From an uncultured Rhodobiaceae bacterium (GTDB lineage Bacteria; Pseudomonadota; Alphaproteobacteria; RS24): a DNA stretch of 64,000 nt. Within the stretch, counting starts at the first letter, position 1, and every line of letters starts with the position of its first letter. The notes beneath the pieces were generated by a model. The model did not search any database and was not told where the DNA came from. It saw nothing but the letters and a program-made list of their open reading frames with translations. The stretch is from assembly GCA_937907245.1 (NCBI GenBank), contig CALCUM010000002.1, positions 620,001 through 684,000 of the forward strand, read 5' to 3'. Positions 51,903 to 61,192 of the stretch are shown here, in pieces. The position numbers and the translations under genes were made by a program.

Positions 51903-53129
51903 ATGAGTAACTCGAAACCGGCAGATAGCGCTGCTGCCCTAGAAAAGCAGCCTCGCCTTCCCGCAGCCGTTAAAATCATGTCGTTGATTTTAAAACATCT
52001 AGCCGAAGGAGAATTGCACCTGGAGTTACCGGATGGCCGACGCTTAAAATTTGGAACCGCGTCGATAGATGGGCCCGCCGTTTTGGAAGTTCACGACATG
52101 AAGCTGTTTCGGCGCCTTATGCGCAATGGATCTATGGGATTTGCCGAAAGCTATATGGAAGGCGAATGGAGCACTCCCGACCTGAGCAAGCTACTTATAC
52201 TGTTAAACAAAAATATGAGTTACCTTGCACAAGCCATTGATAAAAATAAGTTTACTAATTTTATTAATCGGATTATTCATCGCCTGAGACCCAACACTCG
52301 GGAAGGCTCTAAGCGCAATATTCATGCTCATTATGATCTCGGCAACGCGTTTTATAACCTCTGGCTAGACACCACGATGACCTATTCCTCGGCACTATTC
52401 CGAGATAGCCAACAAAGCCTTGCCGACGCGCAAAACGAGAAGTATCGCGCCTTGGCAGAGAGTGCCAATATTGGCCCCAATGACCATGTTTTAGAGATTG
52501 GTTGCGGCTGGGGTGGGTTTGCAGCCTTTGCGGCCAGCGAGATTGGCTGCAAAGTCACGGGCATTACCATCTCGAAAGAACAATTGGCCTATGCTGAAAA
52601 ACGCATTGAAGAGGCTGGTTTGACTGACAAAGTGGACTTTCAATTCCGCGATTATCGCGATGTTACCGAACCATATGACCGCATTGTCTCCATCGAGATG
52701 TTTGAAGCCGTGGGCGAGCGCTATTGGCCAACCTATTTCGAGCAAGTGAAACAGCTTTTGAAGCCTGGCGGCAAGGCAGGCTTGCAAATCATAACCATTA
52801 CCAACGAGCGATTTGATAGCTACCGCAAGAAAGCGGACTTTATTCAGCGCTATATTTTCCCGGGCGGCATGTTGCCCTCACCCGAGAAATTGGATGTAGA
52901 ATTCGACAAAGCGGGCCTGAAACTGGTGCATCGTGAGGATTTCGCGCAAGACTACGCGCGCACTTTGGCCGAATGGCACACGAAGTTCCTTGAGGTCTGG
53001 CCCGAAATCGAGGCGCTTGGCTTCGATAAGCGATTTAAGCAAATGTGGCGCTACTATCTATCCTATTGTGAGGCGGGTTTTGATACGCGGTCCATCGATG
53101 TGTCGCATTTCACCCTAGATCACGCCTAG
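51903..53129 (+). CDS. Cyclopropane-fatty-acid-synthase-family methyltransferase, atypical active site
   Basis: 408 residues from the ATG at 51903 with AGGAG upstream. SAM motif I is VLEIGCGWGGFA (197-208). Compared with E. coli Cfa, the active-site Cys139 falls on Ser163 (MTYSSALF) and His266 on Gln295 (GLQIIT), while the glutamate (Glu268 in EMFEAVG) and tyrosine (Tyr351) are kept. Enzymes of this subgroup, such as UfaM of Rhodobacter and BfaB/TmsB of actinobacteria, add a methyl or methylene group to unsaturated acyl chains instead of forming a cyclopropane. The neighbouring flavin oxidoreductase and DUF1365 fit that. Substrate is phospholipid acyl chains by family. Confidence 0.9.
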   Translation: MSNSKPADSAAALEKQPRLPAAVKIMSLILKHLAEGELHLELPDGRRLKFGTASIDGPAVLEVHDMKLFRRLMRNGSMGFAESYMEGEWSTPDLSKLLILLNKNMSYLAQAIDKNKFTNFINRIIHRLRPNTREGSKRNIHAHYDLGNAFYNLWLDTTMTYSSALFRDSQQSLADAQNEKYRALAESANIGPNDHVLEIGCGWGGFAAFAASEIGCKVTGITISKEQLAYAEKRIEEAGLTDKVDFQFRDYRDVTEPYDRIVSIEMFEAVGERYWPTYFEQVKQLLKPGGKAGLQIITITNERFDSYRKKADFIQRYIFPGGMLPSPEKLDVEFDKAGLKLVHREDFAQDYARTLAEWHTKFLEVWPEIEALGFDKRFKQMWRYYLSYCEAGFDTRSIDVSHFTLDHA

Positions 53130-53153
53130 GCAGGCCCCTGAGAGGCGTTTTGC

Positions 53154-53921
53154 CTATTTATTGGTAGACGACCCCACCAGCTTTACATAGAGCCCACGCG
53201 GCAGCAGATTGATGGCGCGCAAGAGATAGCTAAACCGCTTAGGAAACGAGATATGCGTCTTGCCTTTAGCCAATCCGTTGGCGATACGGCGCGCGGCATC
53301 TTCAGCCTCGATAATAAAAGGCATGGGAAATGGGTTCACATCCGTTGCTGGCGTTTTAACAAAGCCGGGCGCCACCATGGACACATGCACGCCCGAGGCT
53401 TTTAAATCCATCGCCATCGACTCGCCCAAGTTAAACAAAGCCGCTTTTGAGGCGCCGTAAGCGGCCGAGGTTGGCAAGCCGCCGTATCCTGCCACCGAAG
53501 ACACCAGCGAAATATGACCCTGCCCGCGCGAAACCATTAAAGGCATAAGTGCTGCCAGCCCGTTTACCGTGCCAGTTAAATTAACCTCAAAGGTGCGATC
53601 GAATATCTCGGCATCAAAATCTGGAAACGCCGTTGGTAAATAAATCCCGGCGTTCATTATCCCCAAGGCTATCGGCCCCAGTTTTTTCTCAATCTTTGTT
53701 GCGGTGGCTGCCATGGCCTCGCGGTCGGTCACATCGCAAACAAAGGCGGTGATATTATCTTGGCCCTTCGCAATCTTCGCCAAATCGGCTTTGCGTCGAG
53801 CCGAGATAGCCACCTGCCAGCCTCTTGAGGCCAATTCTAGCGCTAAAGCAGCACCAATGCCCGACGATGCGCCCGTAATCCAAGCGCACCCATCTTGAGG
53901 GGTTACAATTTTGAGGCTCAT
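53154..53921 (-). CDS. Short-chain dehydrogenase/reductase
   Basis: 255 residues. NAD(P) motif TGASSGIGAALALELASRG (17-35) and active-site Ser, Tyr and Lys (LVSSVAGYGGLPTSAAYGASKAAL, with YGASK) are intact. The C-terminus carries a hydrophobic, basic tail (RFSYLLRAINLLPRGLYVKL) typical of SDRs that sit on membranes and act on lipids. It is the last gene of a minus-strand trio with DUF6134-like and ChrR-like genes, facing the methyltransferase cluster. Substrate unknown. Confidence 0.92.
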   Translation of the reverse strand: MSLKIVTPQDGCAWITGASSGIGAALALELASRGWQVAISARRKADLAKIAKGQDNITAFVCDVTDREAMAATATKIEKKLGPIALGIMNAGIYLPTAFPDFDAEIFDRTFEVNLTGTVNGLAALMPLMVSRGQGHISLVSSVAGYGGLPTSAAYGASKAALFNLGESMAMDLKASGVHVSMVAPGFVKTPATDVNPFPMPFIIEAEDAARRIANGLAKGKTHISFPKRFSYLLRAINLLPRGLYVKLVGSSTNK

Positions 53922-53960
53922 ACGAAATCCGCCAGAGTTGAAGTATTAGGGGTTAAAGTT

Positions 53961-54677
53961 TTAGGGGCGCGCCCATTCATTGCGCGGTGGTAAAGCGCTT
54001 ATGTCCACCGGGTTAATTACCAATACGTTGCCACCGCGTGAAAATTCAGTGCGTAGCCATTGGCCCGCATCTGAGTACCAAATATCAATCGCCAATTTGC
54101 CTAAAAGCTGAAACCGCGTGGCTTCTAGGCTGCCCGTCGGCACAACCAGCGTTTCACGGCCTATTTCTCTCACTTCCGCCTCCAGCACGCGCGCGTCTTG
54201 GGTGGACACAAAGCGGGTGGCGTGAATGAAATTTGGGTTGAAATACGTCGTCGGCATAATCGGATCTTCAATGGGCCCCTCATATTTGGTGCCACTGCCA
54301 ACCAAAGCAGAGCCTTGGCGTTGTAAATTCGCAAACTCAGGGTCGCCATTGTTATCGGTTTTTGAGACGATGGATTGAACCCTGCCATCACGCCAGATCT
54401 CGCGGTTCTGATGCACATAGCGGAACAAGGTTATGGGGCCGAATTTAAAATTAATTTCAATGTGGACATCAACCACCAGATTGCCAGCCTCGTCGCGGCT
54501 GAAGTCAAATACTTGAAAGCCATGCCGCTTGCCCTTGCGGGTCACTTCATAGGCCAATTGGTTATTTTCCGGGATGCCGCCCAGCCAATTTGTCGATGTC
54601 TGATTTCCAAAAGCCATGGCTGGCACTTGTAAGGACACCAGCAAAACCAACCCTAGAACAAACGCTCTAGCGGACAA
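53961..54677 (-). CDS. Exported protein, DUF6134-like
   Basis: About 238 residues from a TTG at 54677, which overlaps the ChrR-like stop by 11 bp and gives a tidy signal peptide (SARAFVLGLVLLVSLQVPAMA). ATGs further upstream (54728, 54758) lie inside the ChrR-like gene and would lengthen it. The mature part is a beta-rich periplasmic domain with VTRKGKRHGFQVFDFSRDE and LFRYVHQNREIWRDGRV, which I associate with the DUF6134 group often found beside cfa-like genes. Function unknown; may bind or sense lipids in the envelope. Confidence 0.68.
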   Translation of the reverse strand: MSARAFVLGLVLLVSLQVPAMAFGNQTSTNWLGGIPENNQLAYEVTRKGKRHGFQVFDFSRDEAGNLVVDVHIEINFKFGPITLFRYVHQNREIWRDGRVQSIVSKTDNNGDPEFANLQRQGSALVGSGTKYEGPIEDPIMPTTYFNPNFIHATRFVSTQDARVLEAEVREIGRETLVVPTGSLEATRFQLLGKLAIDIWYSDAGQWLRTEFSRGGNVLVINPVDISALPPRNEWARP

Positions 54678-55326
54678 AAAAGTCTCGCGCCATACGGCCA
54701 ATGGTATCGGTGAAGCGCAAGGCGCCATCGGTAACGGCCAAGCAGATGCAGTCTTCATCGCCTTCGGCCCTAGGGCGATGTTGCACATCATGGTCAGCCA
54801 CGGCTAATTCGCCACGCTGATACACACGCTCGCCATCGCGAAACGCGCCGCGCAAGACCAAAGTCGCTTCCATACCATTGTGGGTATGGCGCGGGGCCGC
54901 TTTGCCGGGTTTGATTTTCAATAGTTTTACAGTCTCGCCCGTATCGCCAATCGGCAATTCCATGTGGCGCACACCCGGATAGGCAAAGCGCCAGCGCTCT
55001 TGCTCAATCGGTTTGGTTAGAAAGGCGCGCAAAGGGGCTGGCAAATCAGCATTCAGCTGGTTTGTTTCGATTGAAACCTCTGGTGTTTCTGGCTCATCCA
55101 AGCGCGCCATTAACTGCTCAAGCGCATCCTCATTCATCGAGGCCGTCTCGGCTTCTTCCAGCAAAGCGCCGTTAATTTTCTCCAGCGTCGCTACATCTTG
55201 GCGGGCTTCTGGCGACAACGTAAGATAGCTGGCCATCAATACGGACATGCCATGCCCCAGTTCGCCACTTACATATTGAGCCGTGAGGGCATCTAGGCCC
55301 GAGGGAACTTCCGTTTGTGCTATCAA
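54667..55326 (-). CDS. ChrR-like cupin protein with a degenerate anti-sigma domain
   Basis: 219 residues. The fold matches R. sphaeroides ChrR, the zinc anti-sigma factor of RpoE in the singlet-oxygen response. In ChrR the N-terminal domain needs His6, His31, Cys35 and Cys38; here those positions are non-His/Cys, with Tyr34, Ser38 and Ala41 for the last three (MASYLTLSPEAR). The C-terminal cupin keeps its ligands: His147, His149, Glu153 (RHTHNGMEATLVL) and His183. No sigma-factor gene is adjacent. It may no longer bind a sigma factor and act instead as a cupin sensor or enzyme. Divergent from cysK across a palindrome-bearing gap. Confidence 0.83.
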   Translation of the reverse strand: MIAQTEVPSGLDALTAQYVSGELGHGMSVLMASYLTLSPEARQDVATLEKINGALLEEAETASMNEDALEQLMARLDEPETPEVSIETNQLNADLPAPLRAFLTKPIEQERWRFAYPGVRHMELPIGDTGETVKLLKIKPGKAAPRHTHNGMEATLVLRGAFRDGERVYQRGELAVADHDVQHRPRAEGDEDCICLAVTDGALRFTDTIGRMARDFFVR

Positions 55327-55364
55327 AATCTTCTCTTTACGCTTCTATTAGGTCAACATTTTAA

Positions 55365-55379
55365 CTATATACGATATAG
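55365..55379. promoter_or_regulatory. Palindrome in the ChrR-like/cysK divergent gap
   Basis: CTATAT and ATATAG are perfect inverted arms around ACG, 39 bp upstream of the ChrR-like start and 83 bp upstream of cysK. A/T-rich, so it may be an operator or part of a promoter. Confidence 0.3.
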
Positions 55380-55461
55380 ATCATCGTTTGGATTAGACCA
55401 ATAAGTTTTTCGTCTAAGCCCTCTCACCAAGTGCTGTCGGCGTTACGTTAAGGAGATTTCA

Positions 55462-56460
55462 ATGCAGTTTCACTCAGGCATGATAGAAGCCATCGGAAAC
55501 ACCCCCCTTATCCAGCTCAAAAAAGCGTCGGCCGAAACTGGCTGCATGATTTTGGGCAAAGCCGAATTTATGAACCCTGGGCAATCGGTCAAAGACCGCG
55601 CTGCGCTTTACATTATTCGGGAAGCCGAAAAATCCGGCGCCTTAAAGCCCGGCGGCACAATTGTCGAGGGCACAGCTGGCAACACAGGCATTGGCATTGC
55701 TTTGGTGGCCAATGCCTTGGGCTATAAATCGGTGATTGTGATACCAGAGACACAATCGCAAGAGAAAAAAGATATGCTGCGTTTGGCCGGAGCCGAACTC
55801 ATTCAAGTGCCTGCCGTGCCCTATGCCAATGACGATAATTACATTAAATATTCAGGCCGTCTGGCCGCCGAGCTGAATGAAAAACACGAAGCGGGCGCCA
55901 TTTGGGCCAATCAATTCGACAATGTCGCCAATCGACTGGCGCATATTGAAACCACGGGCCCCGAAATTTGGGCGCAAACCGAGGGCAAAGTCGATGGCTT
56001 CACTTGTGCCATCGGCACGGGCGGCACTTTGGCCGGCACGGGAATTTATTTAAAACAGCAAAATGAAAACATTCGCATTGCCGCCGCCGACCCAATGGGC
56101 GCCAATATGTATCATTGGATTAAAAACGGCGAATTGCGTAGCGAAGGCACCTCGATTACCGAAGGTATTGGCCAAGGTCGCGTGACTGCCAATCTGGTGG
56201 ATGCCCCGATTGACGACGCCTATCAAATCTCGGATGCCGAAGCCCTGCCAATCGTCTTTGATCTTTTGCAAAACGAAGGCCTGGTGCTGGGCGGCTCGAG
56301 CGGCATCAATGTTGCTGGCGCCATGCGGATGGCCCAAGACTTGGGGCCGGGCCACACGATTGTCACCATTTTATGCGACTATGGCACACGCTATCAGTCG
56401 AAACTGTTCAATCCTGAGTTCTTAAAACAGCAAGGTCTGCCCTGCCCCGATTGGCTATAG
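55462..56460 (+). CDS. cysK: Cysteine synthase A (O-acetylserine sulfhydrylase)
   Basis: 332 residues. PLP is bound by Lys44 in NPGQSVKDRAA; TAGNTGIGIALVA is the substrate loop and GTGGTLAGTG the phosphate cup. It joins sulfide to O-acetylserine to form cysteine. Slightly longer than E. coli CysK, as in many alphaproteobacterial forms. AAGGAG precedes the ATG. A GNAT gene follows after 9 bp, and metC lies 5 kb away. Confidence 0.94.
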   Translation: MQFHSGMIEAIGNTPLIQLKKASAETGCMILGKAEFMNPGQSVKDRAALYIIREAEKSGALKPGGTIVEGTAGNTGIGIALVANALGYKSVIVIPETQSQEKKDMLRLAGAELIQVPAVPYANDDNYIKYSGRLAAELNEKHEAGAIWANQFDNVANRLAHIETTGPEIWAQTEGKVDGFTCAIGTGGTLAGTGIYLKQQNENIRIAAADPMGANMYHWIKNGELRSEGTSITEGIGQGRVTANLVDAPIDDAYQISDAEALPIVFDLLQNEGLVLGGSSGINVAGAMRMAQDLGPGHTIVTILCDYGTRYQSKLFNPEFLKQQGLPCPDWL

Positions 56461-56469
56461 GCGAGACGC

Positions 56470-57006
56470 ATGCCGAGCTTTCAAACTGTTGTCACGCATT
56501 TGTCGATGGAGGCGCCGTTTCGCGATCTGGCTTCTCTCGATAGCTTGGTGCAACAAACCCCCGCTTGGCCAGAGGGCGTCCGTTTTTTGCGTGTCGAGGG
56601 CATTCAACTCGATGCCTATCGCGAGATATACGACAAAGTGGGACGGCAATGGCATTGGGTCAACCGGCGATATTTAAACGACCATCAATTGGCCGCGCTG
56701 GTGCATCACCCCGCCACCGAAATTTATTTGCTCAGCGAAAACAATCAAACGATTGGTTTTGTGGAGCTAAATTTCAAATTCTTTCCCCAAGTCGAGATTG
56801 TTTTTATTGGTCTGATTGAAGGCCAAATTGGCAAAGGCTATGGCCCGCTGATGGTGCGCCAAGTGCTAGAGATAATTCAGGCGCGGGAGGCCAAACGCAT
56901 CATCATCCAAACCTGCACGCTCGACCATCCTGCCGCCTTACGGCTTTACCAGCAAGCAGGCTTTAGCGCTTACAATCGCAACCAAGTCGAGATTTTAGAC
57001 GAATAA
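56470..57006 (+). CDS. GNAT-family N-acetyltransferase
   Basis: 178 residues. The acetyl-CoA site appears around IEGQIGKGYGPLMVRQVLEI (Q/R-x-x-G-x-G/A pattern), followed by LDHPAALRLYQQAGFSAY, the usual GNAT C-terminal half. Only 9 bp after cysK, so probably in one transcript. Acceptor unknown; I see no serine-acetyltransferase features. Convergent with aapP. Confidence 0.87.
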   Translation: MPSFQTVVTHLSMEAPFRDLASLDSLVQQTPAWPEGVRFLRVEGIQLDAYREIYDKVGRQWHWVNRRYLNDHQLAALVHHPATEIYLLSENNQTIGFVELNFKFFPQVEIVFIGLIEGQIGKGYGPLMVRQVLEIIQAREAKRIIIQTCTLDHPAALRLYQQAGFSAYNRNQVEILDE

Positions 57007-57010
57007 TCTC

Positions 57011-57036
57011 GCCAAGTTAATGCGAGAGAACTTGGC
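57011..57036. terminator. Hairpin at the convergent ends of the GNAT gene and aapP
   Basis: GCCAAGTT (57011-57018) and AACTTGGC (57029-57036) pair perfectly around 10 nt. It overlaps the last codons of aapP and has only a weak T run after it, so it is a weak or Rho-aided terminator candidate. Confidence 0.4.
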
Positions 57037-57757
57037 TTAAGAACATTTTCGTCCGCTCATTTTGCGGATTGGAGAAAAACGCTTCTGGCTCGTTTTCTTC
57101 GACAATCTCGCCCTCATCCATAAAAATCACCCGATCGGCGACTTGGCGAGCAAACCCCATTTCATGGGTCACGCACAACATGGTCATGCCGTCTTCAGCC
57201 AGCTCTACCATGACGTCGAGCACTTCCTTAATCATCTCGGGGTCAAGCGCCGAGGTCGGCTCGTCGAACAGCATAATGTCTGGGTTCATACATAAGGCAC
57301 GCGCAATGGCCACGCGCTGCTGCTGGCCACCAGACAATTGCCCGGGATATTTATCCGCCTGGTCGGGGATGCGCACACGCTCCAAAAACTGGCGCGCCAG
57401 AGCTTCCGCTTCTTGTTTGGTTTTCTGCTTCACCCAAATCGGTGCCAAAGTGCAATTTTCTAATACGCTCATATGCGGAAATAAATTGAACTGCTGAAAC
57501 ACCATGCCAACATTCGAGCGGATGCTCTCGAGGTTTTTCAACGACCCATCTAGCGAGACGCCCTCCACTTCAATGGTTCCTTCTTGGTGCTGCTCAAGCC
57601 GATTGAGACAACGAATAAGCGTCGATTTTCCACTTCCCGACGGCCCGCAAATGACAATTTTTTCGCCGGCCGCGACCTGCAAGTTAATGTCGCGCAGCAC
57701 ATGAAATGTGCCGAACCATTTGTTCATATCAGAAATGCGAATTACAGGATCAGTCAT
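57017..57757 (-). CDS. aapP: General L-amino-acid ABC transporter, ATP-binding subunit
   Basis: 246 residues from the ATG at 57757. Walker [11 protein letters not shown]-loop [17 protein letters not shown], signature [15 protein letters not shown], Walker [14 protein letters not shown] and the switch His (VTHEMGF) match polar-amino-acid ATPases (GlnQ/AapP). Last gene of a J-Q-M-P operon, 14 bp after aapM. Confidence 0.93.
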   Translation of the reverse strand: MTDPVIRISDMNKWFGTFHVLRDINLQVAAGEKIVICGPSGSGKSTLIRCLNRLEQHQEGTIEVEGVSLDGSLKNLESIRSNVGMVFQQFNLFPHMSVLENCTLAPIWVKQKTKQEAEALARQFLERVRIPDQADKYPGQLSGGQQQRVAIARALCMNPDIMLFDEPTSALDPEMIKEVLDVMVELAEDGMTMLCVTHEMGFARQVADRVIFMDEGEIVEENEPEAFFSNPQNERTKMFLSQVLSH

Positions 57758-57771
57758 AGCTCTACCTAGCT

Positions 57772-58887
57772 CTATTGGTTGGGGTCGGTGGACAGATGTT
57801 TTTCCATAAAAATGGAATAGCGCGACATCGCAAAACAAAACACCCAAAACACGAAAGCCGCAAATGCATAGCCCGTGATATGGGTTTCCGGCGTCGCCCA
57901 ACTGCTGTCGGTAAAGTGCAATTGCACAATGCCCAGCAAATCAAACAAGCCGACGATAAGCACCAAAGTGGTGTCTTTAAACAAACCGATGAACGTGTTC
58001 ACAATACCCGGAATCACCAGCTTCAGGGCTTGCGGCAAAATAATCAACCGCGTGGTTTTCCAATACCCAAAACCCAAAGCGGCCGCCGCTTCATATTGGC
58101 CTTTAGGAATGGCTTGCAAGCCCCCGCGCACCACCTCGGCCATATAGGCAGAGGCGAAAAGTGCCACGCCGATAAGGCAACGCATCAATTTGTCGAAGTT
58201 TACTCCGTCGGGCAAAAACAGAGGCAACATGACACTCGCCATAAACAAAACGGTGATCAGCGGCACGCCACGAAAAATCTCGATGAAACCAACGCATAAC
58301 GCCCGCACAATCGGCAATTCAGAGCGCCGCCCTAACGCCAGCAAAATACCCAAAGGCAGCGAGCCGACAATCCCCGTCACCGCCACCACAAGGGTCACCA
58401 AAAGGCCGCCCCAATCGCTGGTCTCGACGGGCACCAAGCCAAAGCTGCCGCCGGTTAGCATGAAGAAAGAGAACAGCGGATAGAAGCCGAGCATAAATAT
58501 GACATTGGCGCGTTTGAAACCAACTTTCGGCATCAATAATGGCACCAAGCCGAGGAGCCCCAAAGCAAACACCCAGTCAACACGCCAACGTTCCATCTCA
58601 GGATAACGGCCATAAATGAACTGCCCCAATTTGGCATCAATAAACGGCCAGCACGCGCCTTGCACTTGCTTGAGGCAGGCGTTGCGGTCTTCCCCGCTAA
58701 AGCTCGCATCGACAATCGCCCAGCCGAAAACCACGTCGAGGACATAAAGTATTAACCCCGCGCAGAACACGGTCAGGGCGCTGTCAAATTTCGTGGCGAA
58801 TAGGTTTTCGCGCGCCCAACCGACAAAGCCAACCGTATTGGCAGGTGCGGGTCTGGCGGGGGTTGGGGTCCAGGTTTTCGCGCTCAT
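57772..58887 (-). CDS. aapM: General L-amino-acid ABC transporter permease AapM
   Basis: 371 residues with about eight helices. Long for an amino-acid permease; the extra N-terminal region is typical of Aap[25 protein letters not shown] is the EAA loop that contacts the ATPase. Start ATG overlaps the aapQ stop (ATGA). Confidence 0.92.
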   Translation of the reverse strand: MSAKTWTPTPARPAPANTVGFVGWARENLFATKFDSALTVFCAGLILYVLDVVFGWAIVDASFSGEDRNACLKQVQGACWPFIDAKLGQFIYGRYPEMERWRVDWVFALGLLGLVPLLMPKVGFKRANVIFMLGFYPLFSFFMLTGGSFGLVPVETSDWGGLLVTLVVAVTGIVGSLPLGILLALGRRSELPIVRALCVGFIEIFRGVPLITVLFMASVMLPLFLPDGVNFDKLMRCLIGVALFASAYMAEVVRGGLQAIPKGQYEAAAALGFGYWKTTRLIILPQALKLVIPGIVNTFIGLFKDTTLVLIVGLFDLLGIVQLHFTDSSWATPETHITGYAFAAFVFWVFCFAMSRYSIFMEKHLSTDPNQ

Positions 58888-60113
58888 GTCGCGTTCCCCA
58901 CAAAAGCCATGCGCTGATTATAGCGGTTCATCGCCCAAGACGTGAACAAGCTCAAGCTCAGATAAATCATCATAGTGACGAAGATAATTTCGACCGCTTG
59001 GCCAACTTGCGACAGCGTGGTACCGGCCAAAACCGAGACAATATCTGGATAGGCAATCGCCACTGCCAGCGAGGAGTTTTTGGTCAGGTTCAAATATTGG
59101 CTGGTTAAGGGCGGAATGATAACGCGCAAGGCTTGGGGAATGACCACCAAACGCAAGGCCAGGCTCTCTGGCAAACCAAGCGCCGCAGAAGCCTCGCGCT
59201 GGCCTTTGTTAACCGAGTTAATGCCCGAACGAACAATCTCGGCAATGAAAGCTGCCGTATAGAGGCTCAGAGCCAATAGCAGCGCCACGAACTCTGGGAT
59301 AACCGTAACGCCGCCGCGAAAGTTAAAGCCCTTGAGTTGCGGCACATCCAACGCGAAAGGAACCCCCGCCATCACGGCAGCAGCGCCAAATAGAGCTAGC
59401 GCCAAAACCAATAGAGGGCGCCAAACTTGTGTCGGTTGTCCTGAGGTTAATTTGGCATTCAAAGCCCGACGGCGCAACCAGATGAAGCCTGCGGCCAGTG
59501 CCAGCAGCCCCAAACCATACCACATAGCCCCCGCCCCCGCCTCGAGCCAAGGCACCACGATGCCGCGATTGCTGATGAACATCGCATCCCCAACCGACAA
59601 AGCTTGGCGCGGAGATGGCAGGTTTCGAAGCACGCCGAAATACCAAAACATGATTTGCAGCAGCAACGGTACATTGCGAAAAATCTCGATATAGACCATC
59701 GCGATTTTAGAGATTAGCCAATTGCGCGACAGCCGCGCGACACCGAGCGAGAAGCCCAGCAAAGTAGCAAAGAGGATACCCAAAATCGAAACCAGCAGCG
59801 TGTTCAGCAGCCCAATGACGACGACACGGCCAAAGCTATCATCTTCGGTATAGTCGATGAGGGTCTGGTTAATTCCAAAGCCCGCCCGCTCAGACAAAAA
59901 CCCAAAACCCGAGTTAATATTTTGGCGTTCTAAATTGCTTTGCACGTTGCCAACCAGCCAAACCATGCCAGCCACCACAGCGACCAACACCAAGGCTTGC
60001 AAAACGGCGTCACGGTGCAACCAAGAGCGCGTCCATTTAAGAGGGAAAAGGTTTTGGATAACGAGCCTCGTTAGCGAATGGGCGGAGCGTATTGCAGGCC
60101 GCCCTTGGTCCAC
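58884..60113 (-). CDS. aapQ: General L-amino-acid ABC transporter permease AapQ
   Basis: About 409 residues from a GTG at 60113, which overlaps the aapJ 3' end by 43 bp; a shorter start downstream is possible. [17 protein letters not shown] is the AapQ-type periplasmic N-terminal segment, and [23 protein letters not shown] the EAA loop. About eight helices, with AapQ's characteristic long loop in the middle. Confidence 0.9.
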   Translation of the reverse strand: MDQGRPAIRSAHSLTRLVIQNLFPLKWTRSWLHRDAVLQALVLVAVVAGMVWLVGNVQSNLERQNINSGFGFLSERAGFGINQTLIDYTEDDSFGRVVVIGLLNTLLVSILGILFATLLGFSLGVARLSRNWLISKIAMVYIEIFRNVPLLLQIMFWYFGVLRNLPSPRQALSVGDAMFISNRGIVVPWLEAGAGAMWYGLGLLALAAGFIWLRRRALNAKLTSGQPTQVWRPLLVLALALFGAAAVMAGVPFALDVPQLKGFNFRGGVTVIPEFVALLLALSLYTAAFIAEIVRSGINSVNKGQREASAALGLPESLALRLVVIPQALRVIIPPLTSQYLNLTKNSSLAVAIAYPDIVSVLAGTTLSQVGQAVEIIFVTMMIYLSLSLFTSWAMNRYNQRMAFVGNAT

Positions 60114-61105
60114 AGGGCATTGACCCCGCGCTGGATACCGAGCGGCGTTTTGACGCCAACATTGCGTTCAAAAATCTCGCCATAATTGCCTACCGCACGA
60201 AGGATGTTGACCGCCCATTGTTTCGACAGACCAAGATTACTGCCAAAACTTCCATCGAGCCCCAAGAGACGACGAACGGAGGGATTGCTGGAGGCTTTCA
60301 TTTTATCAATATTTTTGGAAGTCACACCCAATTCTTCTGCCGCCACGGTCGCATAATGTGTCCAGCGCACGAGGTCATTCCAAGACGAGTCGCCTTGGCG
60401 CACCAAAGGCCCAAGCGGTTCTTTAGAAATAATCTCAGGCAGCACAATATGCGCCTTGGGTTGAGATAACTTCAGCTTTTGCGCATAAAGCGCCGAATGA
60501 TCGGTTGTATAGGCATCGCAACGGCCCGAGTTATAGGCGGCAATCGATTCATCAGCTTTTTCAAAAGCCACAATTTCATATTGCATACCATTCGCCCGAA
60601 AATAGTCGGCCGCATTTAGCTCCGTCGTCGTGCCCTGATTGGTGCATAAGGTCGCCCCATCCAGCTCTAGCGCGCTGGTTACGCCCAAATCCGCACGCAC
60701 CATAAAGCCTTGTCCGTCATAATAATTGACCACTGGAAAATCGATGCCCAGCGCCGTATCACGGTGCATCGACCAAGTGGTATTGCGCGCGATAATATCT
60801 ACTTCCCCAGACTGAATAGCCGTGAAGCGTTCTTTGGCCGAAAGCGGGGTGAACTTTACTTTGCTTGGGTCATTAAAAATAGCCGCCGCGATGGCTTTGC
60901 AAAAATCCACATCGATGCCGGTCCAATTGCCGCGATTGTCTGGCGTTGAAAACCCAGGCAGCCCTTGCGACACACCGCATTTGAGATGGCCCCGCTTCGT
61001 TACAATTTCCAAAGTTTCCCCTGCCGCTTGCACAGCCGGCATGGCCAGTAAATTAGCCGCCGCCAGAACCATAAAGCCGACACAAAGTTTACGGAACATT
61101 TGCAT
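60071..61105 (-). CDS. aapJ: General L-amino-acid ABC transporter, periplasmic binding protein
   Basis: 344 residues from the ATG at 61105 (GGAA upstream). Signal peptide to about residue 28 (VQAA). The mature protein is a type II periplasmic binding fold with GIDVDFCKAIAAAIF, RFTAIQSGEVDIIARNTTWS and the C-terminal LRAVGNYGEIFERN, all typical of AapJ/BztA. It captures a broad range of L-amino acids. Heads the aapJQMP operon. Confidence 0.94.
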   Translation of the reverse strand: MQMFRKLCVGFMVLAAANLLAMPAVQAAGETLEIVTKRGHLKCGVSQGLPGFSTPDNRGNWTGIDVDFCKAIAAAIFNDPSKVKFTPLSAKERFTAIQSGEVDIIARNTTWSMHRDTALGIDFPVVNYYDGQGFMVRADLGVTSALELDGATLCTNQGTTTELNAADYFRANGMQYEIVAFEKADESIAAYNSGRCDAYTTDHSALYAQKLKLSQPKAHIVLPEIISKEPLGPLVRQGDSSWNDLVRWTHYATVAAEELGVTSKNIDKMKASSNPSVRRLLGLDGSFGSNLGLSKQWAVNILRAVGNYGEIFERNVGVKTPLGIQRGVNALWTKGGLQYAPPIR

Positions 61106-61192
61106 AATCAATTTCCTTAAAGAATACTCAGAGAAGACATCTCACTCGTATAAGTTTGAACAAATGTAACACTAATCGCGCGAAAGAAAACA

